DNA of 64,000 nt from Effrenium voratum (taxonomy: Eukaryota > Sar > Dinophyceae > Suessiales > Symbiodiniaceae). Shown here in pieces: positions 10,351 to 17,954 of this stretch. Location of the stretch: contig CAUJNA010001459.1 in NCBI GenBank assembly GCA_963377175.1, positions 1-64,000 on the forward strand, in the 5' to 3' direction. Below the pieces are notes generated by a model that saw only the letters and a list, made by a program, of their open reading frames with translations, was not told the DNA's origin and ran no database searches. Made by a program: the position numbers and the translations under genes. The stretch's first letter is position 1, and each line of letters opens with the position of its first letter.

Positions 10351-10674
10351 TCATAATGCGCATTGTCGCGAAGCTTGCAAACAAATTTTAGATTTCTTGT
10401 GTTTAGATAAATTTGATTTGCTTGATATCGTCCTTCCGCAGTCCTCACAAGTGTAAGACTGTTTTAGGTTATTGTTGTAGTAATTCTGGTGGTAGTTCTT
10501 CTGGTCGTCCCTCCACCTCACGGGTTGCTCACTGTCATCGCTCGAAGTCTGTTTCTGTTCGCTTATCATCTGTAAGACTAAGTCGTTTTCTGCTTTCATC
10601 AGTTCAACCATCATATCAAATTCGTCATTCGTTATTCTATGCCGACTTTTACCGTTAATAAAAATTCCTGTCAT
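10351..10674 (-). CDS. C2HC zinc-finger protein, 107 aa
   Basis: A small protein ending in one zinc-finger-like unit (CEDCGRTISSKSNLSKHKKSKIC, cysteines at about residues 76 and 79, His about 91, Cys about 98). The front half is charged and probably helical. It sits between the polymerase and the late-type gene block and has the early-type promoter, so a regulatory or replication accessory role is plausible but unproven. Confidence 0.75.
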   Translation of the reverse strand: MTGIFINGKSRHRITNDEFDMMVELMKAENDLVLQMISEQKQTSSDDSEQPVRWRDDQKNYHQNYYNNNLKQSYTCEDCGRTISSKSNLSKHKKSKICLQASRQCAL

Positions 10675-10690
10675 TTTACTATATTAGGGC

Positions 10691-10710
10691 GTTTTGTCTT
10701 TAAGTAGTTT
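10691..10710 (-). promoter_or_regulatory. Early-type promoter motif, zinc-finger gene
   Basis: Minus strand AAACTACTTAAAGACAAAAC, 17 bases before the ATG at 10674. Identical 14-base core to the polymerase promoter. Confidence 0.65.
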
Positions 10711-11046
10711 TTATTTTTTCTTCTTGCCTCGGCTACTTTTTGTATTTGTGCTTTCTGGGCTTCTACTCCTGCTTCTTGTTTCCATTTGTTCCCTCGTCCA
10801 TTCACTACCTCTAGCTATTTCTTGGGGTGAGTTGCTCCTGCTTCTTGTTTCTAATTGTCTTCTGTTCATTTGATTACCTCTTGCTCTTTCTTCTGGTGAG
10901 TGGCTTCTGCTTCTTGCTTCTACCTGTCGTCTTGACCAGAATGATGTCCTCGGTTGTTCTTCTTCCTGTTCCCTTGATTGTTCTGATGGTGTGGATGTCT
11001 TCTTGTCATCGTTTGAATAGTTCAAATACGCTCTTGTCTTCTCCAC
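10711..11046 (-). CDS. Arg-Ser repeat protein, 111 aa
   Basis: Contains three roughly 26-residue repeats with a consensus like RRQxExRSRSxSP followed by an ARG-containing spacer, then a basic Lys tail. RS repeats are typical of proteins that are phosphorylated by SR kinases and bind nucleic acid. In virions such tails often condense DNA. The start overlaps the end of the upstream gene (11006-11590) by 41 bases. Alternatively both frames form one protein joined by a frameshift. Confidence 0.6.
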   Translation of the reverse strand: MEKTRAYLNYSNDDKKTSTPSEQSREQEEEQPRTSFWSRRQVEARSRSHSPEERARGNQMNRRQLETRSRSNSPQEIARGSEWTREQMETRSRSRSPESTNTKSSRGKKKK

Positions 11047-11590
11047 CTAAAAATATGTTTCTTAACGACTTTATTTCTCGGCTTTCCTCTTTCTTCTCTT
11101 CCTCTCTGACGGTTGATGCTGACGATGATGACGTTAAATGAAGACTTTGTAAATCTTCCTGCTTTTCATCAGACTGTTTTAAATCAGTATCTTTTACATC
11201 GGTTGGTTCATCTGACTTTTTCTTTTCTTCAGTCCTACCTGAAATTGCATTACTATAAATTTCATCAGTAAAATCTTTTGCTATATATCGTGTTGTTTGT
11301 GCGTCTGCCTCGTTGTTTTCATATAACTGTGATGTTGGCGCTACTTCATCAAACATATCAGGGAACAATTCGTGTTGAAGAACTTGTTCATCAGTTTGAA
11401 CCCTAGCATTCAACCGTAGTCTCCTATCGTATTTTGAAAGGTCAAAATCGTCAAAATCTATATTGTTGATTGACAAGTCAATTACCTGTCTTTCGGGGAT
11501 GATTTCAATTTTTAATCTGTGCATCATCGCTTCCTTTAGCATTTCTTCAAAAGTAGGGCGTCGGCGTAATCCATAATATTTAACAGTCAT
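11006..11590 (-). CDS. Probable virion protein with N-terminal RPxxxExLKE motif
   Basis: 194 residues, unknown family. It begins with a short basic segment and then RPTFEEMLKEA at about residues 11-21, closely similar to RPSYDELLKET in the 205-residue protein upstream. The rest is acidic and polar, probably partly disordered, with a basic patch and a final hydrophobic LFKR tail. It stands in the minus-strand block next to the penton gene, so a structural or scaffold role is likely by position. Confidence 0.65.
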   Translation of the reverse strand: MTVKYYGLRRRPTFEEMLKEAMMHRLKIEIIPERQVIDLSINNIDFDDFDLSKYDRRLRLNARVQTDEQVLQHELFPDMFDEVAPTSQLYENNEADAQTTRYIAKDFTDEIYSNAISGRTEEKKKSDEPTDVKDTDLKQSDEKQEDLQSLHLTSSSSASTVREEEKKEESREIKSLRNIFLGGEDKSVFELFKR

Positions 11591-11610
11591 ATTAAATATT
11601 ATATATTTTA

Positions 11611-11931
11611 TTAAACTTCCGCGGGTATTTCTTTAACTGAACCATCCATCACGGTTGGTCTATCTTCTTTTTCCTTAGGTCGTGGGTGGAAAACTGAGTA
11701 ATACACTTTATCATTGTAAAACCTTACTAATTTCAATCTGTGTTCCTTCTTGATAAAATCACCATCGCTATTAATTAAAGCATTATATAACTCAGTGAAT
11801 TCTTCATGAACACTGTCTTTAATCTTTCTAAATCCTTTCAGTTTGTCCATGACTTCTTTCATCTCTTCTGGTCTGCTTGCAAGATAAGCGGGTGTTAGTT
11901 CAGACGCTCTTTTCTTAAACGTTGTAACCAT
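11611..11931 (-). CDS. Hypothetical protein, 106 aa
   Basis: Predicted mostly helical in the first 75 residues (alternating charged and hydrophobic residues), with a Pro/Lys-rich end. Unrecognised. Its start overlaps the end of 11915-12532 by 17 bases and it ends about 20 bases before the next gene, so it belongs to the compact minus-strand block. Confidence 0.65.
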   Translation of the reverse strand: MVTTFKKRASELTPAYLASRPEEMKEVMDKLKGFRKIKDSVHEEFTELYNALINSDGDFIKKEHRLKLVRFYNDKVYYSVFHPRPKEKEDRPTVMDGSVKEIPAEV

Positions 11932-12532
11932 AAGCGTCTTCTGCTTTTGATTCTACTTCAACAACTGGGTCGTCTTCTCGTTCATCTTCTTCTTCGCCTT
12001 CCTCTAATGGTTCTAATTCTGGCATTTCATCAGCGGACACCATTGAATGAACTTCTACACCGGCAGGATATGAACTCTTTGAAACAGCGCTTGCCATTTC
12101 TTCGTGTTGTTCTCTCCAAAGTCTCATTTTTTCTGCAAGTTCTTCTTTCTGTTTCTGTGCTTCCGTTAGTCCTTCTTGAATGAAAGACTGGTGTTGTTTC
12201 AGTGTGTCAGCAAGTTTCAATTCATCATTAAGTTTAGCTCTTACACTACCATCGTCCGACATTGCTCCTTTCATAACTTCTCCTCTCCGGTCTAGTTCTT
12301 GTTTCTTTTGAATGTCTAAGGCTTCCTTATTATCAAACTGACTACCGTATTGGTTTAATCTGTATCTTGTCGCTTTTCTGTCTATCACATTTTCAATTGA
12401 TGGACGGTTCTCATCTCCTACCAACGTTTCTTTCAATAATTCATCATAAGAAGGTCTCAAATGTAGTTGTGATTTCAATGACCCTACTTTTACCGGTCCT
12501 ACTGTATTCAATCTACTAATTGATTTAATCAT
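11915..12532 (-). CDS. Probable virion protein, coiled coil with acidic tail
   Basis: 205 residues. The N-terminus carries RPSYDELLKET (about residues 27-37), shared with the 194-residue protein. Residues about 75-150 form a long charged helix, probably a coiled coil, and the C-terminus is highly acidic (EEGEEEDEREDD). A late-type TTTTCTAAATAAT box lies 10 bases before the ATG. The family is not recognised. Confidence 0.7.
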   Translation of the reverse strand: MIKSISRLNTVGPVKVGSLKSQLHLRPSYDELLKETLVGDENRPSIENVIDRKATRYRLNQYGSQFDNKEALDIQKKQELDRRGEVMKGAMSDDGSVRAKLNDELKLADTLKQHQSFIQEGLTEAQKQKEELAEKMRLWREQHEEMASAVSKSSYPAGVEVHSMVSADEMPELEPLEEGEEEDEREDDPVVEVESKAEDAYGYNV

Positions 12533-12541
12533 AGTATATTA

Positions 12542-12554
12542 ATTATTTAGAAAA
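12542..12554 (-). promoter_or_regulatory. Late-type TTTTCTAAATAAT box
   Basis: TCTA core flanked by A/T, 10 bases before the ATG at 12532. Same form as before the ATPase, penton, capsid and integrase genes. Confidence 0.55.
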
Positions 12555-12559
12555 ATAAA

Positions 12560-12891
12560 TTAATCAGATATATTCTTAATCATTTCTTCTAAATGCTTCT
12601 TTCTTACAGTTAGTTGTTCCTTCGTTTGTATTCCATCTGGTGTCCGTGTGTTGTCTAATATGTTTCTTATTCTGTCTAACTCTTTTCTATAACTTTCGGT
12701 TCTGTTGCTTTCAACTAAATCGTTTCTATACTTTATTAATGCTCCTTGTGATTGTTTCGCTTCCAGTGTGTCCTTCAACTGTTTAAAGTAATCATACGCG
12801 AGGCAACTCCCCATAAATCTGAAACGTCATAATGACGTTCTACTTGTGGCGCCCTTTTAAATTCTACATTTCTATGACTTCTCATAAGCAT
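12560..12891 (-). CDS. Small helical protein, probably frameshifted
   Basis: Two overlapping frames. One begins at 12891 (38 codons, stop at 12775). The other begins at 12814 (84 aa, MGSCLAYD.. then charged helices). The first breaks off where the second becomes sensible, at a run of four G near 12810. One extra G would fuse them into a protein of about 109 residues. A TCTA box lies about 20 bases before 12891, supporting that start. If the 84-residue form stands alone, its MGSC start would be a candidate N-myristoylation/palmitoylation site. Confidence 0.5.
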
Positions 12892-12921
12892 GATTAATAT
12901 ATATTATAATTAGATTATTAT

Positions 12922-13401
12922 TTAAAACATTGATGAAGATAATTTGTTTATTTTTTCTTGTTTATCTTGTTTTTTCTTCTGTTTAAGTTCTTCATAATGT
13001 TGGTTTAATAGTTCTGTTGCCGTGGGTTTCTTAATAGTTTCTTTAATCACTTCTTGTTTAATCTCATTCTTAATCTCTGAAATAACTTCAGGTTGTATCT
13101 TTCTAATATTCTTTTGTGGATTGACTGGTAATAACTCAGTAGGTGCTCCCTTACAATTTTTGGGATGTGAGTGTCTCAAACTTTTCAATGTCATCTTTTT
13201 AGAGCATTGTTCACATTCTACTAATTCAACTTCTTTTTTAGTTCTTGGTAATGCTTTTGCTTTCGCTTTTGGTTCAGGAATAACTTCTTCTGACGTTGGT
13301 TCTTCATTAACTGTTTCATTTTGTTCAACGACTTCATTATTAACAGGTGCTTCTTCTGTTTTAGTTTCATTATTAACATCTACTACCTCAATACTTGACA
13401 T
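12922..13401 (-). CDS. C2HC zinc-finger protein, 159 aa
   Basis: The front half is acidic and disordered. A single zinc-binding unit (CEQCSKKMTLKSLRHSH then C, about residues 63-83) is followed by a Lys/Glu-rich helical tail. Such CxxC..H..C domains are frequent in small proteins of giant-virus satellites. It has the minus-strand block orientation, directly downstream of the penton gene. Confidence 0.7.
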   Translation of the reverse strand: MSSIEVVDVNNETKTEEAPVNNEVVEQNETVNEEPTSEEVIPEPKAKAKALPRTKKEVELVECEQCSKKMTLKSLRHSHPKNCKGAPTELLPVNPQKNIRKIQPEVISEIKNEIKQEVIKETIKKPTATELLNQHYEELKQKKKQDKQEKINKLSSSMF

Positions 13402-13443
13402 ATAATATATATAGATTTTCCATATGGAAAATCTATATATTAT
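13402..13443. promoter_or_regulatory. Perfect palindrome between penton and zinc-finger genes
   Basis: Symmetric about CATATG near 13421, with arms AATATATAGATTTTC / GAAAATCTATATATT. It carries a TCTA box on both strands and fills the whole intergenic space. It may serve as promoter of the 159-residue gene and as terminator hairpin for the penton gene. Confidence 0.55.
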
Positions 13444-14298
13444 TTAAATAATATCGCTTTTTACGAAAAGTAGACTCAGACTAACATTTACACCGTTTAA
13501 ATTAATTTCATTTCCTAATGAATTAGACAACCAAAAGTCTAACTGTTTAAAGCTTCTATTTGATACATCCAAGTAGTCGAGAGGGTTCATTTCATTATCA
13601 AAGACAATTCCCGCGTGTGGTGCTGAGACTGGCACTTTCTTAACAACTGTGCTATCGCCTGTCCTTAAATTTACTTGATTATAATTAGACAATTGAGAAG
13701 AATGAATATAAATATTTCTAATGGGTTGAAGATTAACGAAACCAGAAACATAAGGATTATTATATTGATAAACTACCATTTGATAATTTCCTAAAACTTC
13801 ATTAACAGACTGTAAGTTATTAACATTAAAACTTCCATTCCATATATAATCTGCATATGTTAGTTTCATTTGTTCATCAGTTAATACAGCGAACTTTCTA
13901 TCAGCATAGTTTGAATAAATTGTTATTTTATTAGTTTTTACACTGTAAGAAATTTCATAAGTATTTGAGAAATTAGCATTATCAACAATACCATTTATTT
14001 TTGCCTTTAATTCTGTCGCTAGTTCTGTGCCAGTATATACTCCTTCGTCCAATTGTAACGCTAAATAATGGACATTAGTATTATCTTCATCTGGAACTAA
14101 CGGAGAAGAATAAAAGTATAGTATATTATTTAATCCTGACTGTATTGAATACCACGAGTTAGGTAATGTTATTTCGTGAATGTAGCAATGTACTCCGTTG
14201 TCTGTTTGTAATGTTTCCGGCAATTCAACTTTGAAATTTGATGATGTACCACTAATTCTATGAGCGCTGTCAATATAGACCTTCTTGTAAGTCAACAT
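13444..14298 (-). CDS. Minor capsid (penton-type) protein
   Basis: 284 residues. It opens with KKVYIDSAHRISGTSSNFKVELP, the hallmark start of Polinton/PLV penton proteins, and includes the EGVYTGTELATELKAKIN segment (about residues 88-103) seen in the family. The GC-rich module has a homologue (60521-61276) with the same two landmarks. The single jelly-roll protein forms the capsid vertices. Usual family length is about 250-320 residues. It is transcribed away from the lipase gene across a hairpin-rich divergent region. Confidence 0.88.
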   Translation of the reverse strand: MLTYKKVYIDSAHRISGTSSNFKVELPETLQTDNGVHCYIHEITLPNSWYSIQSGLNNILYFYSSPLVPDEDNTNVHYLALQLDEGVYTGTELATELKAKINGIVDNANFSNTYEISYSVKTNKITIYSNYADRKFAVLTDEQMKLTYADYIWNGSFNVNNLQSVNEVLGNYQMVVYQYNNPYVSGFVNLQPIRNIYIHSSQLSNYNQVNLRTGDSTVVKKVPVSAPHAGIVFDNEMNPLDYLDVSNRSFKQLDFWLSNSLGNEINLNGVNVSLSLLFVKSDII

Positions 14299-14304
14299 AA
14301 TATG

Positions 14305-14455
14305 TTTGATTAGAAAATAAATTTTCTAATCAAAAAATATTATGTTGCTTAGGACTACGTCGTAAGTCAACTTTTCTATATGAAAAGTTGCTTAGAGCAA
14401 AGCTGTAAGTCAGCATTATTAATTAATTGAGAAATTAATTTAAAACTTTAATTAT
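14305..14455. repeat. Divergent intergenic region with hairpins
   Basis: Contains a palindrome at about 14306-14337 (GATTAGAAAAT / ATTTTCTAATC) and another at 14369-14389 (AACTTTTC / GAAAAGTT). Three imperfect copies of a GTAAGTCA-type segment occur between about 14287 and 14415. This is the switch point between minus- and plus-strand genes. Confidence 0.6.
14307..14317 (-). promoter_or_regulatory. Late-type TTTTCTAATCA box, penton gene
   Basis: TCTA core 9 bases before the ATG at 14298. It is part of a palindrome, so the opposite strand carries the same box. Confidence 0.55.
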
Positions 14456-15115
14456 ATGATTAATAATAAAAAGTTAATTTATGAAATGAAGCATGGGAAA
14501 ATTAAACATTATCAACCTTATAAGAAAACAACTAAAATAACTAATGTTATGAAACAAACTGACAAAATATTAAATAGTTATTATCCTAATTCAAATTTAA
14601 CTGATGCACAAGGATTGAGTAGAGCATATGGCAATGGTAAAGGTTTTTATATTGATGGTGATAAAATGTATATAAGCGGAACATTTGGAAAAGGAACGTT
14701 TGGAGGTGCTGTTAATGACATTCTGGCAGATGTAGGACTTCCCTTTAAAATGACAAAATATTCACAACGATATAAAGACACATCAACAGCATTGGATGAA
14801 AACAATGAAGTTAAACATCTTATAACACATAGTCTCGGTTCAAGTGTAGGGGCACAGATAACAAAAGATTACCCTGAAAGAGAATTAACTTTAACCACTT
14901 ATGGAGCGCCGTTTATATCACGAAGGTCTAAAATTACCGATGATTACATTAATTTTAGAAGTATCTTAGACCCTGTCAGTATTGCTGACCGTGGCGCTAT
15001 AACTGTTTATACTGGTTCATTAAATCCATTTACTAACCACGATTACATAACTGGATATGGAGACCAAGGCAAAGATGTTTCAAGAAGCATTGAACCGGTC
15101 AGGGAGATAATATAG
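14456..15115 (+). CDS. Lipase-like alpha/beta hydrolase
   Basis: 219 residues. A nucleophile elbow THSLGSS places the serine near residue 126, preceded by a hydrophobic strand. A candidate acid is in LDPVS (about 170) and a candidate His in NHDY (about 196). This order matches class 3 lipases and phospholipase-like hydrolases. The usual first Gly of GxSxG is Thr here, which some lipases tolerate. Lipase-type genes have been noted in Polinton-like viruses, where they may help membrane passage. No signal peptide is seen. The first 40 residues are basic. Confidence 0.72.
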   Translation: MINNKKLIYEMKHGKIKHYQPYKKTTKITNVMKQTDKILNSYYPNSNLTDAQGLSRAYGNGKGFYIDGDKMYISGTFGKGTFGGAVNDILADVGLPFKMTKYSQRYKDTSTALDENNEVKHLITHSLGSSVGAQITKDYPERELTLTTYGAPFISRRSKITDDYINFRSILDPVSIADRGAITVYTGSLNPFTNHDYITGYGDQGKDVSRSIEPVREII

Positions 15116-15155
15116 TTAAATAAGTACTTAAATATATAGCTATATAATATTATAT

Positions 15156-15497
15156 ATGTATAATCAGTTAAAAGAAAACTTGACAGAAAGTGAAACAAAC
15201 TTTAAACCATTAACACTTGTAGAAAGATTAAGGGATTTAAATAGAGATAATAAACGAACACATGTAAAATGTCTGTGTGGATGTTTCATTATTAGGAGTG
15301 TCAGAGTTAGACCTGACTATATTGATTATAACTGGATTACTTCAATTTATAATATGATTGTACCAAAATATATAAATGGTTATGTCCTCATCAATGACAA
15401 CACTAACAATTGTAATCATACTCAATCAGACCTTGATGAAATAGTAAAAAGAAAAAACGCAAAACTATTTTCATATTATTGTTATGATACAACGTAA
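15156..15497 (+). CDS. Hypothetical protein, 113 aa
   Basis: Unrecognised small protein with a Cys cluster (CLCGC, about residues 39-43) and Cys/His residues later (NCNH, about 86-89), suggesting metal binding. It starts 40 bases after the lipase-like gene behind an A/T-rich TATA-like stretch and overlaps the next gene by 14 bases. Confidence 0.6.
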   Translation: MYNQLKENLTESETNFKPLTLVERLRDLNRDNKRTHVKCLCGCFIIRSVRVRPDYIDYNWITSIYNMIVPKYINGYVLINDNTNNCNHTQSDLDEIVKRKNAKLFSYYCYDTT

Positions 15498-15705
15498 GAA
15501 ATATGACAATGAAACAACGGATGATATGATTAAGAATGAAAATAAAAAGTATAAGAAAAGTACATATGAAGAAATTAGAGAATTAGTAATGGAGAAAGAA
15601 AAAGGGAATAATCCAGTTGAAGATAAGATTAAGAAAAAGAAAATGAAAATATTTAAAAATAATAATTCTAATCAAAAGGATTACACTAAATTATTCAATT
15701 TGTAA
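15484..15705 (+). CDS. Lys-rich small protein, 73 aa
   Basis: Very basic (Lys/Asn/Glu-rich) and probably helical, so nucleic-acid binding is plausible. It overlaps the previous gene by 14 bases. Its final codons lie inside the first unit of the 58-bp repeat that precedes the capsid gene. Confidence 0.5.
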   Translation: MIQRKKYDNETTDDMIKNENKKYKKSTYEEIRELVMEKEKGNNPVEDKIKKKKMKIFKNNNSNQKDYTKLFNL

Positions 15706-15890
15706 ATCATAATTCTTAATTATGATTTAGAAATTAATGAAATTACAATTTCATCAATTTGTAAAACATATATAAAATATGTTTTAGAAATTAATGAAAT
15801 TAAAATTTCATCAATTTGTAAATCATAATTATTAATTCTGTTTAGGAATTAATAAATGTATAAATTTATCAATTTAGTTTAGTTTAAATT
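15696..15890. repeat. 58-bp palindromic tandem repeat before capsid gene
   Basis: Units begin with CAATTTGTAA at 15696, 15755 and 15812, with a partial fourth at 15870. Each unit holds two small hairpins: one variable in sequence (ATCATAATT/AATTATGAT, AACATAT/ATATGTT) and one constant (ATGAAATT/AATTTCAT). The hairpins are kept while the sequence changes. Confidence 0.75.
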
Positions 15891-15900
15891 ATTTCTAAAT
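15891..15900 (+). promoter_or_regulatory. Late-type TTTCTAAAT box, major capsid gene
   Basis: TCTA core followed by TTATATATAG, with 16 bases between the box and the ATG at 15917. Confidence 0.6.
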
Positions 15901-15916
15901 TAAATTATATATAGCA

Positions 15917-17299
15917 ATGGAAACTTTTAGTGCTGAAGATATTCTAATTGACAACCTCTCATTCAAATTAAATAAAGGTGCAAGTTATATCAACGACCGT
16001 CGTTCTGTCTCGTTTTTTCCTTCTGGGAGTAATATCTACACCCCTTCATCTGGTCAACGTGTGTTGAAAATAGCATTAAATGCTGAAGATAATACTTGGC
16101 TTGACCCGCAGAGTGTAATGGTTTATTTCACTGTTGAAAACACTGACCCGTCAGACAATAAACGCTTACGTCCTCTGTCTCCTGCTTATTCCTTTTTTAG
16201 AAGAGCAAGACTAATTGCTGGTAATCAACTTGTTGAAGACATTGATTATTACAACCGAAATCATCACATGATGAGTTGCTTGATGTCAAAAGGAGCAAGA
16301 GACAATGAAGACGCCCAGAGTTTTGGTTATAGATATGATGATGATTTAAACACACGTCGTGCAGTTCCTGCATCGGGTCATATTGGTCCTGCATATGACG
16401 CTTACACAATTCCAGGCTTTAACAGAAAAATGGTTGTAGGATTTAAACCGATGCTTGGTTTATTCAATCAATATAAGTATATCCCGTTAAAAGCGTGTCC
16501 TCTTGTTTTAGAACTTGAACTAGTTTCAAATTTTACTGATTGTGTTGTTTCAGCGGGCGGGTCGAGGTTTCCAGAAAGTGGCAACGCAGACTCAAGCCTT
16601 CATACAAATGAGCAGTTCTCAATTAGTAATGCATTCCTTCAAACTGATTTGGTAAGCTTGGACAACGACCTTCATAATAAATATGTTGCACACCTACTTG
16701 ATGGGAAAGAATTACCTATTACTTATAATACCTACATTTGTCAATCTAATCAAGTTCCCGATGGTTCGTCGTCAATTAACACTACTGTTGTTCGTTCAGT
16801 GTCTAAACTCGCTACCGCGTTCATCTCTTTCAGTAAAAGCGGAGTAGGTGATATTCACGTTATGAAAGAATACAACAACTTCTATCATCCTATGTATTAT
16901 TTGAACTACCAAGAAAGCGGATACTACAATCACGACCTTGATTTAGAATTTCAACTTCAATTAGGGTCAAAACTATATCCTGAGTATCCATGCCGTTCAT
17001 TAACACAAGCATTCTATTATTTACGAAAAGCATTAAATTTACCATTGTTCCATCAACACCATTTATCGATTGAATATTCTGCTTATCGTGTTGATAAGTT
17101 TATCTTTGCTATGGATTTCGAAAAGGTTCCCGATAGTTCATATACTGGAATTAACACAAAAGCAGGGCAACAGCTTTTAATTCGTGTGAAACCTGTTGGA
17201 AATATGGTATCAGCAAATATGCCAGACACGATATATATAACATTAGTATCAGAACAAATATTATCCATTAGAGACGCCGGAGTGCAGATACTCGATTAA
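15917..17299 (+). CDS. Major capsid protein (double jelly-roll)
   Basis: 460 residues, about the length of Polinton/PLV capsid proteins. Landmarks are RRSVSFFPSGSN (about 28-39), a DPQSVMVYFTVEN strand (about 72-84), and the INTDIYY-like VEDIDYYNR (about 110-118). It aligns clearly by eye with the GC-rich capsid start at 63558 (FFPS/YFPS, then DPQS/DPES, then IDYYNR/INYYGR). It forms hexon-like trimers of the icosahedral shell. It stands alone in its transcription unit behind the palindromic repeat and a late-type box. Confidence 0.9.
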   Translation: METFSAEDILIDNLSFKLNKGASYINDRRSVSFFPSGSNIYTPSSGQRVLKIALNAEDNTWLDPQSVMVYFTVENTDPSDNKRLRPLSPAYSFFRRARLIAGNQLVEDIDYYNRNHHMMSCLMSKGARDNEDAQSFGYRYDDDLNTRRAVPASGHIGPAYDAYTIPGFNRKMVVGFKPMLGLFNQYKYIPLKACPLVLELELVSNFTDCVVSAGGSRFPESGNADSSLHTNEQFSISNAFLQTDLVSLDNDLHNKYVAHLLDGKELPITYNTYICQSNQVPDGSSSINTTVVRSVSKLATAFISFSKSGVGDIHVMKEYNNFYHPMYYLNYQESGYYNHDLDLEFQLQLGSKLYPEYPCRSLTQAFYYLRKALNLPLFHQHHLSIEYSAYRVDKFIFAMDFEKVPDSSYTGINTKAGQQLLIRVKPVGNMVSANMPDTIYITLVSEQILSIRDAGVQILD

Positions 17300-17345
17300 A
17301 AATAAGTAAAAATAGGTTTAAAGACATCCCGCTTTATGTTATATA

Positions 17346-17921
17346 ATGGAGAACATATATCAAAATGGTAAAATATACGCTGTTAAAAATGACATCACGG
17401 ATGAAGTATATATAGGTTCTACGGTTGTGAGTTTGTCAAGGCGAATGGTTCAACATAGAAGCGATGCAAAAATGTATCCTGACAAAATGCCATTGACAAG
17501 AAAAATGAATGAAATAGGTATAGAACATTTTTACATAGAACTCGTGGAAGATTACCCGTGTAAAAATAAAGAACATCTCAACAAAAGAGAAGGAGAGCTG
17601 ATAAGAGAACTTGCAACAATCAATAGACGAGTTGAACAAAGAACGCCAACTGAAATTGCAGAACAAAGAAGAGAATACAGAGATAAACACCACGACCACT
17701 TTTTAGAATGTAGGAGGGAATGGGCTGAAAAGAACCGTGAGAAACTGCGAGAGCAAAACAGAGCACAGAAAGCAAAAGATAAAGATAAAATCTATGAAAG
17801 AGATAAAGCCTGGAAATCAACTAAAATTGAATGTCCGTGTGGTGGTAAATATACAAATTGTCATAAAGCGGAACATCTAAAATGTAAAAAACATCAAGAT
17901 TACATTAACAATAATAATTAA
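17346..17921 (+). CDS. GIY-YIG endonuclease with C-terminal zinc finger
   Basis: 191 residues. N-terminal GIY-YIG nuclease: KIYAVKN and VYIGST form the two-strand signature (about residues 9-26), followed by the Arg region SRRMVQHR and the Glu of NKREGELI (about 84-88). The middle is a long charged helix. The end (CPCGGKYTNCHKAEHLKCKKH) is a zinc-binding unit resembling that of the 138-residue protein at 25239. It could act in recombination, DNA repair or homing. Upstream sequence GGTTTAAAGACA partly resembles the early motif. Confidence 0.85.
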   Translation: MENIYQNGKIYAVKNDITDEVYIGSTVVSLSRRMVQHRSDAKMYPDKMPLTRKMNEIGIEHFYIELVEDYPCKNKEHLNKREGELIRELATINRRVEQRTPTEIAEQRREYRDKHHDHFLECRREWAEKNREKLREQNRAQKAKDKDKIYERDKAWKSTKIECPCGGKYTNCHKAEHLKCKKHQDYINNNN

Positions 17922-17930
17922 TATAATTAA

Positions 17931-17940
17931 TTTCTACAAT
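17931..17940 (+). promoter_or_regulatory. Late-type TTTCTACAAT box, fibre gene
   Basis: TCTA core in A/T-rich sequence, 14 bases before the ATG at 17955. Confidence 0.5.
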
Positions 17941-17954
17941 TAATTATATCGATT

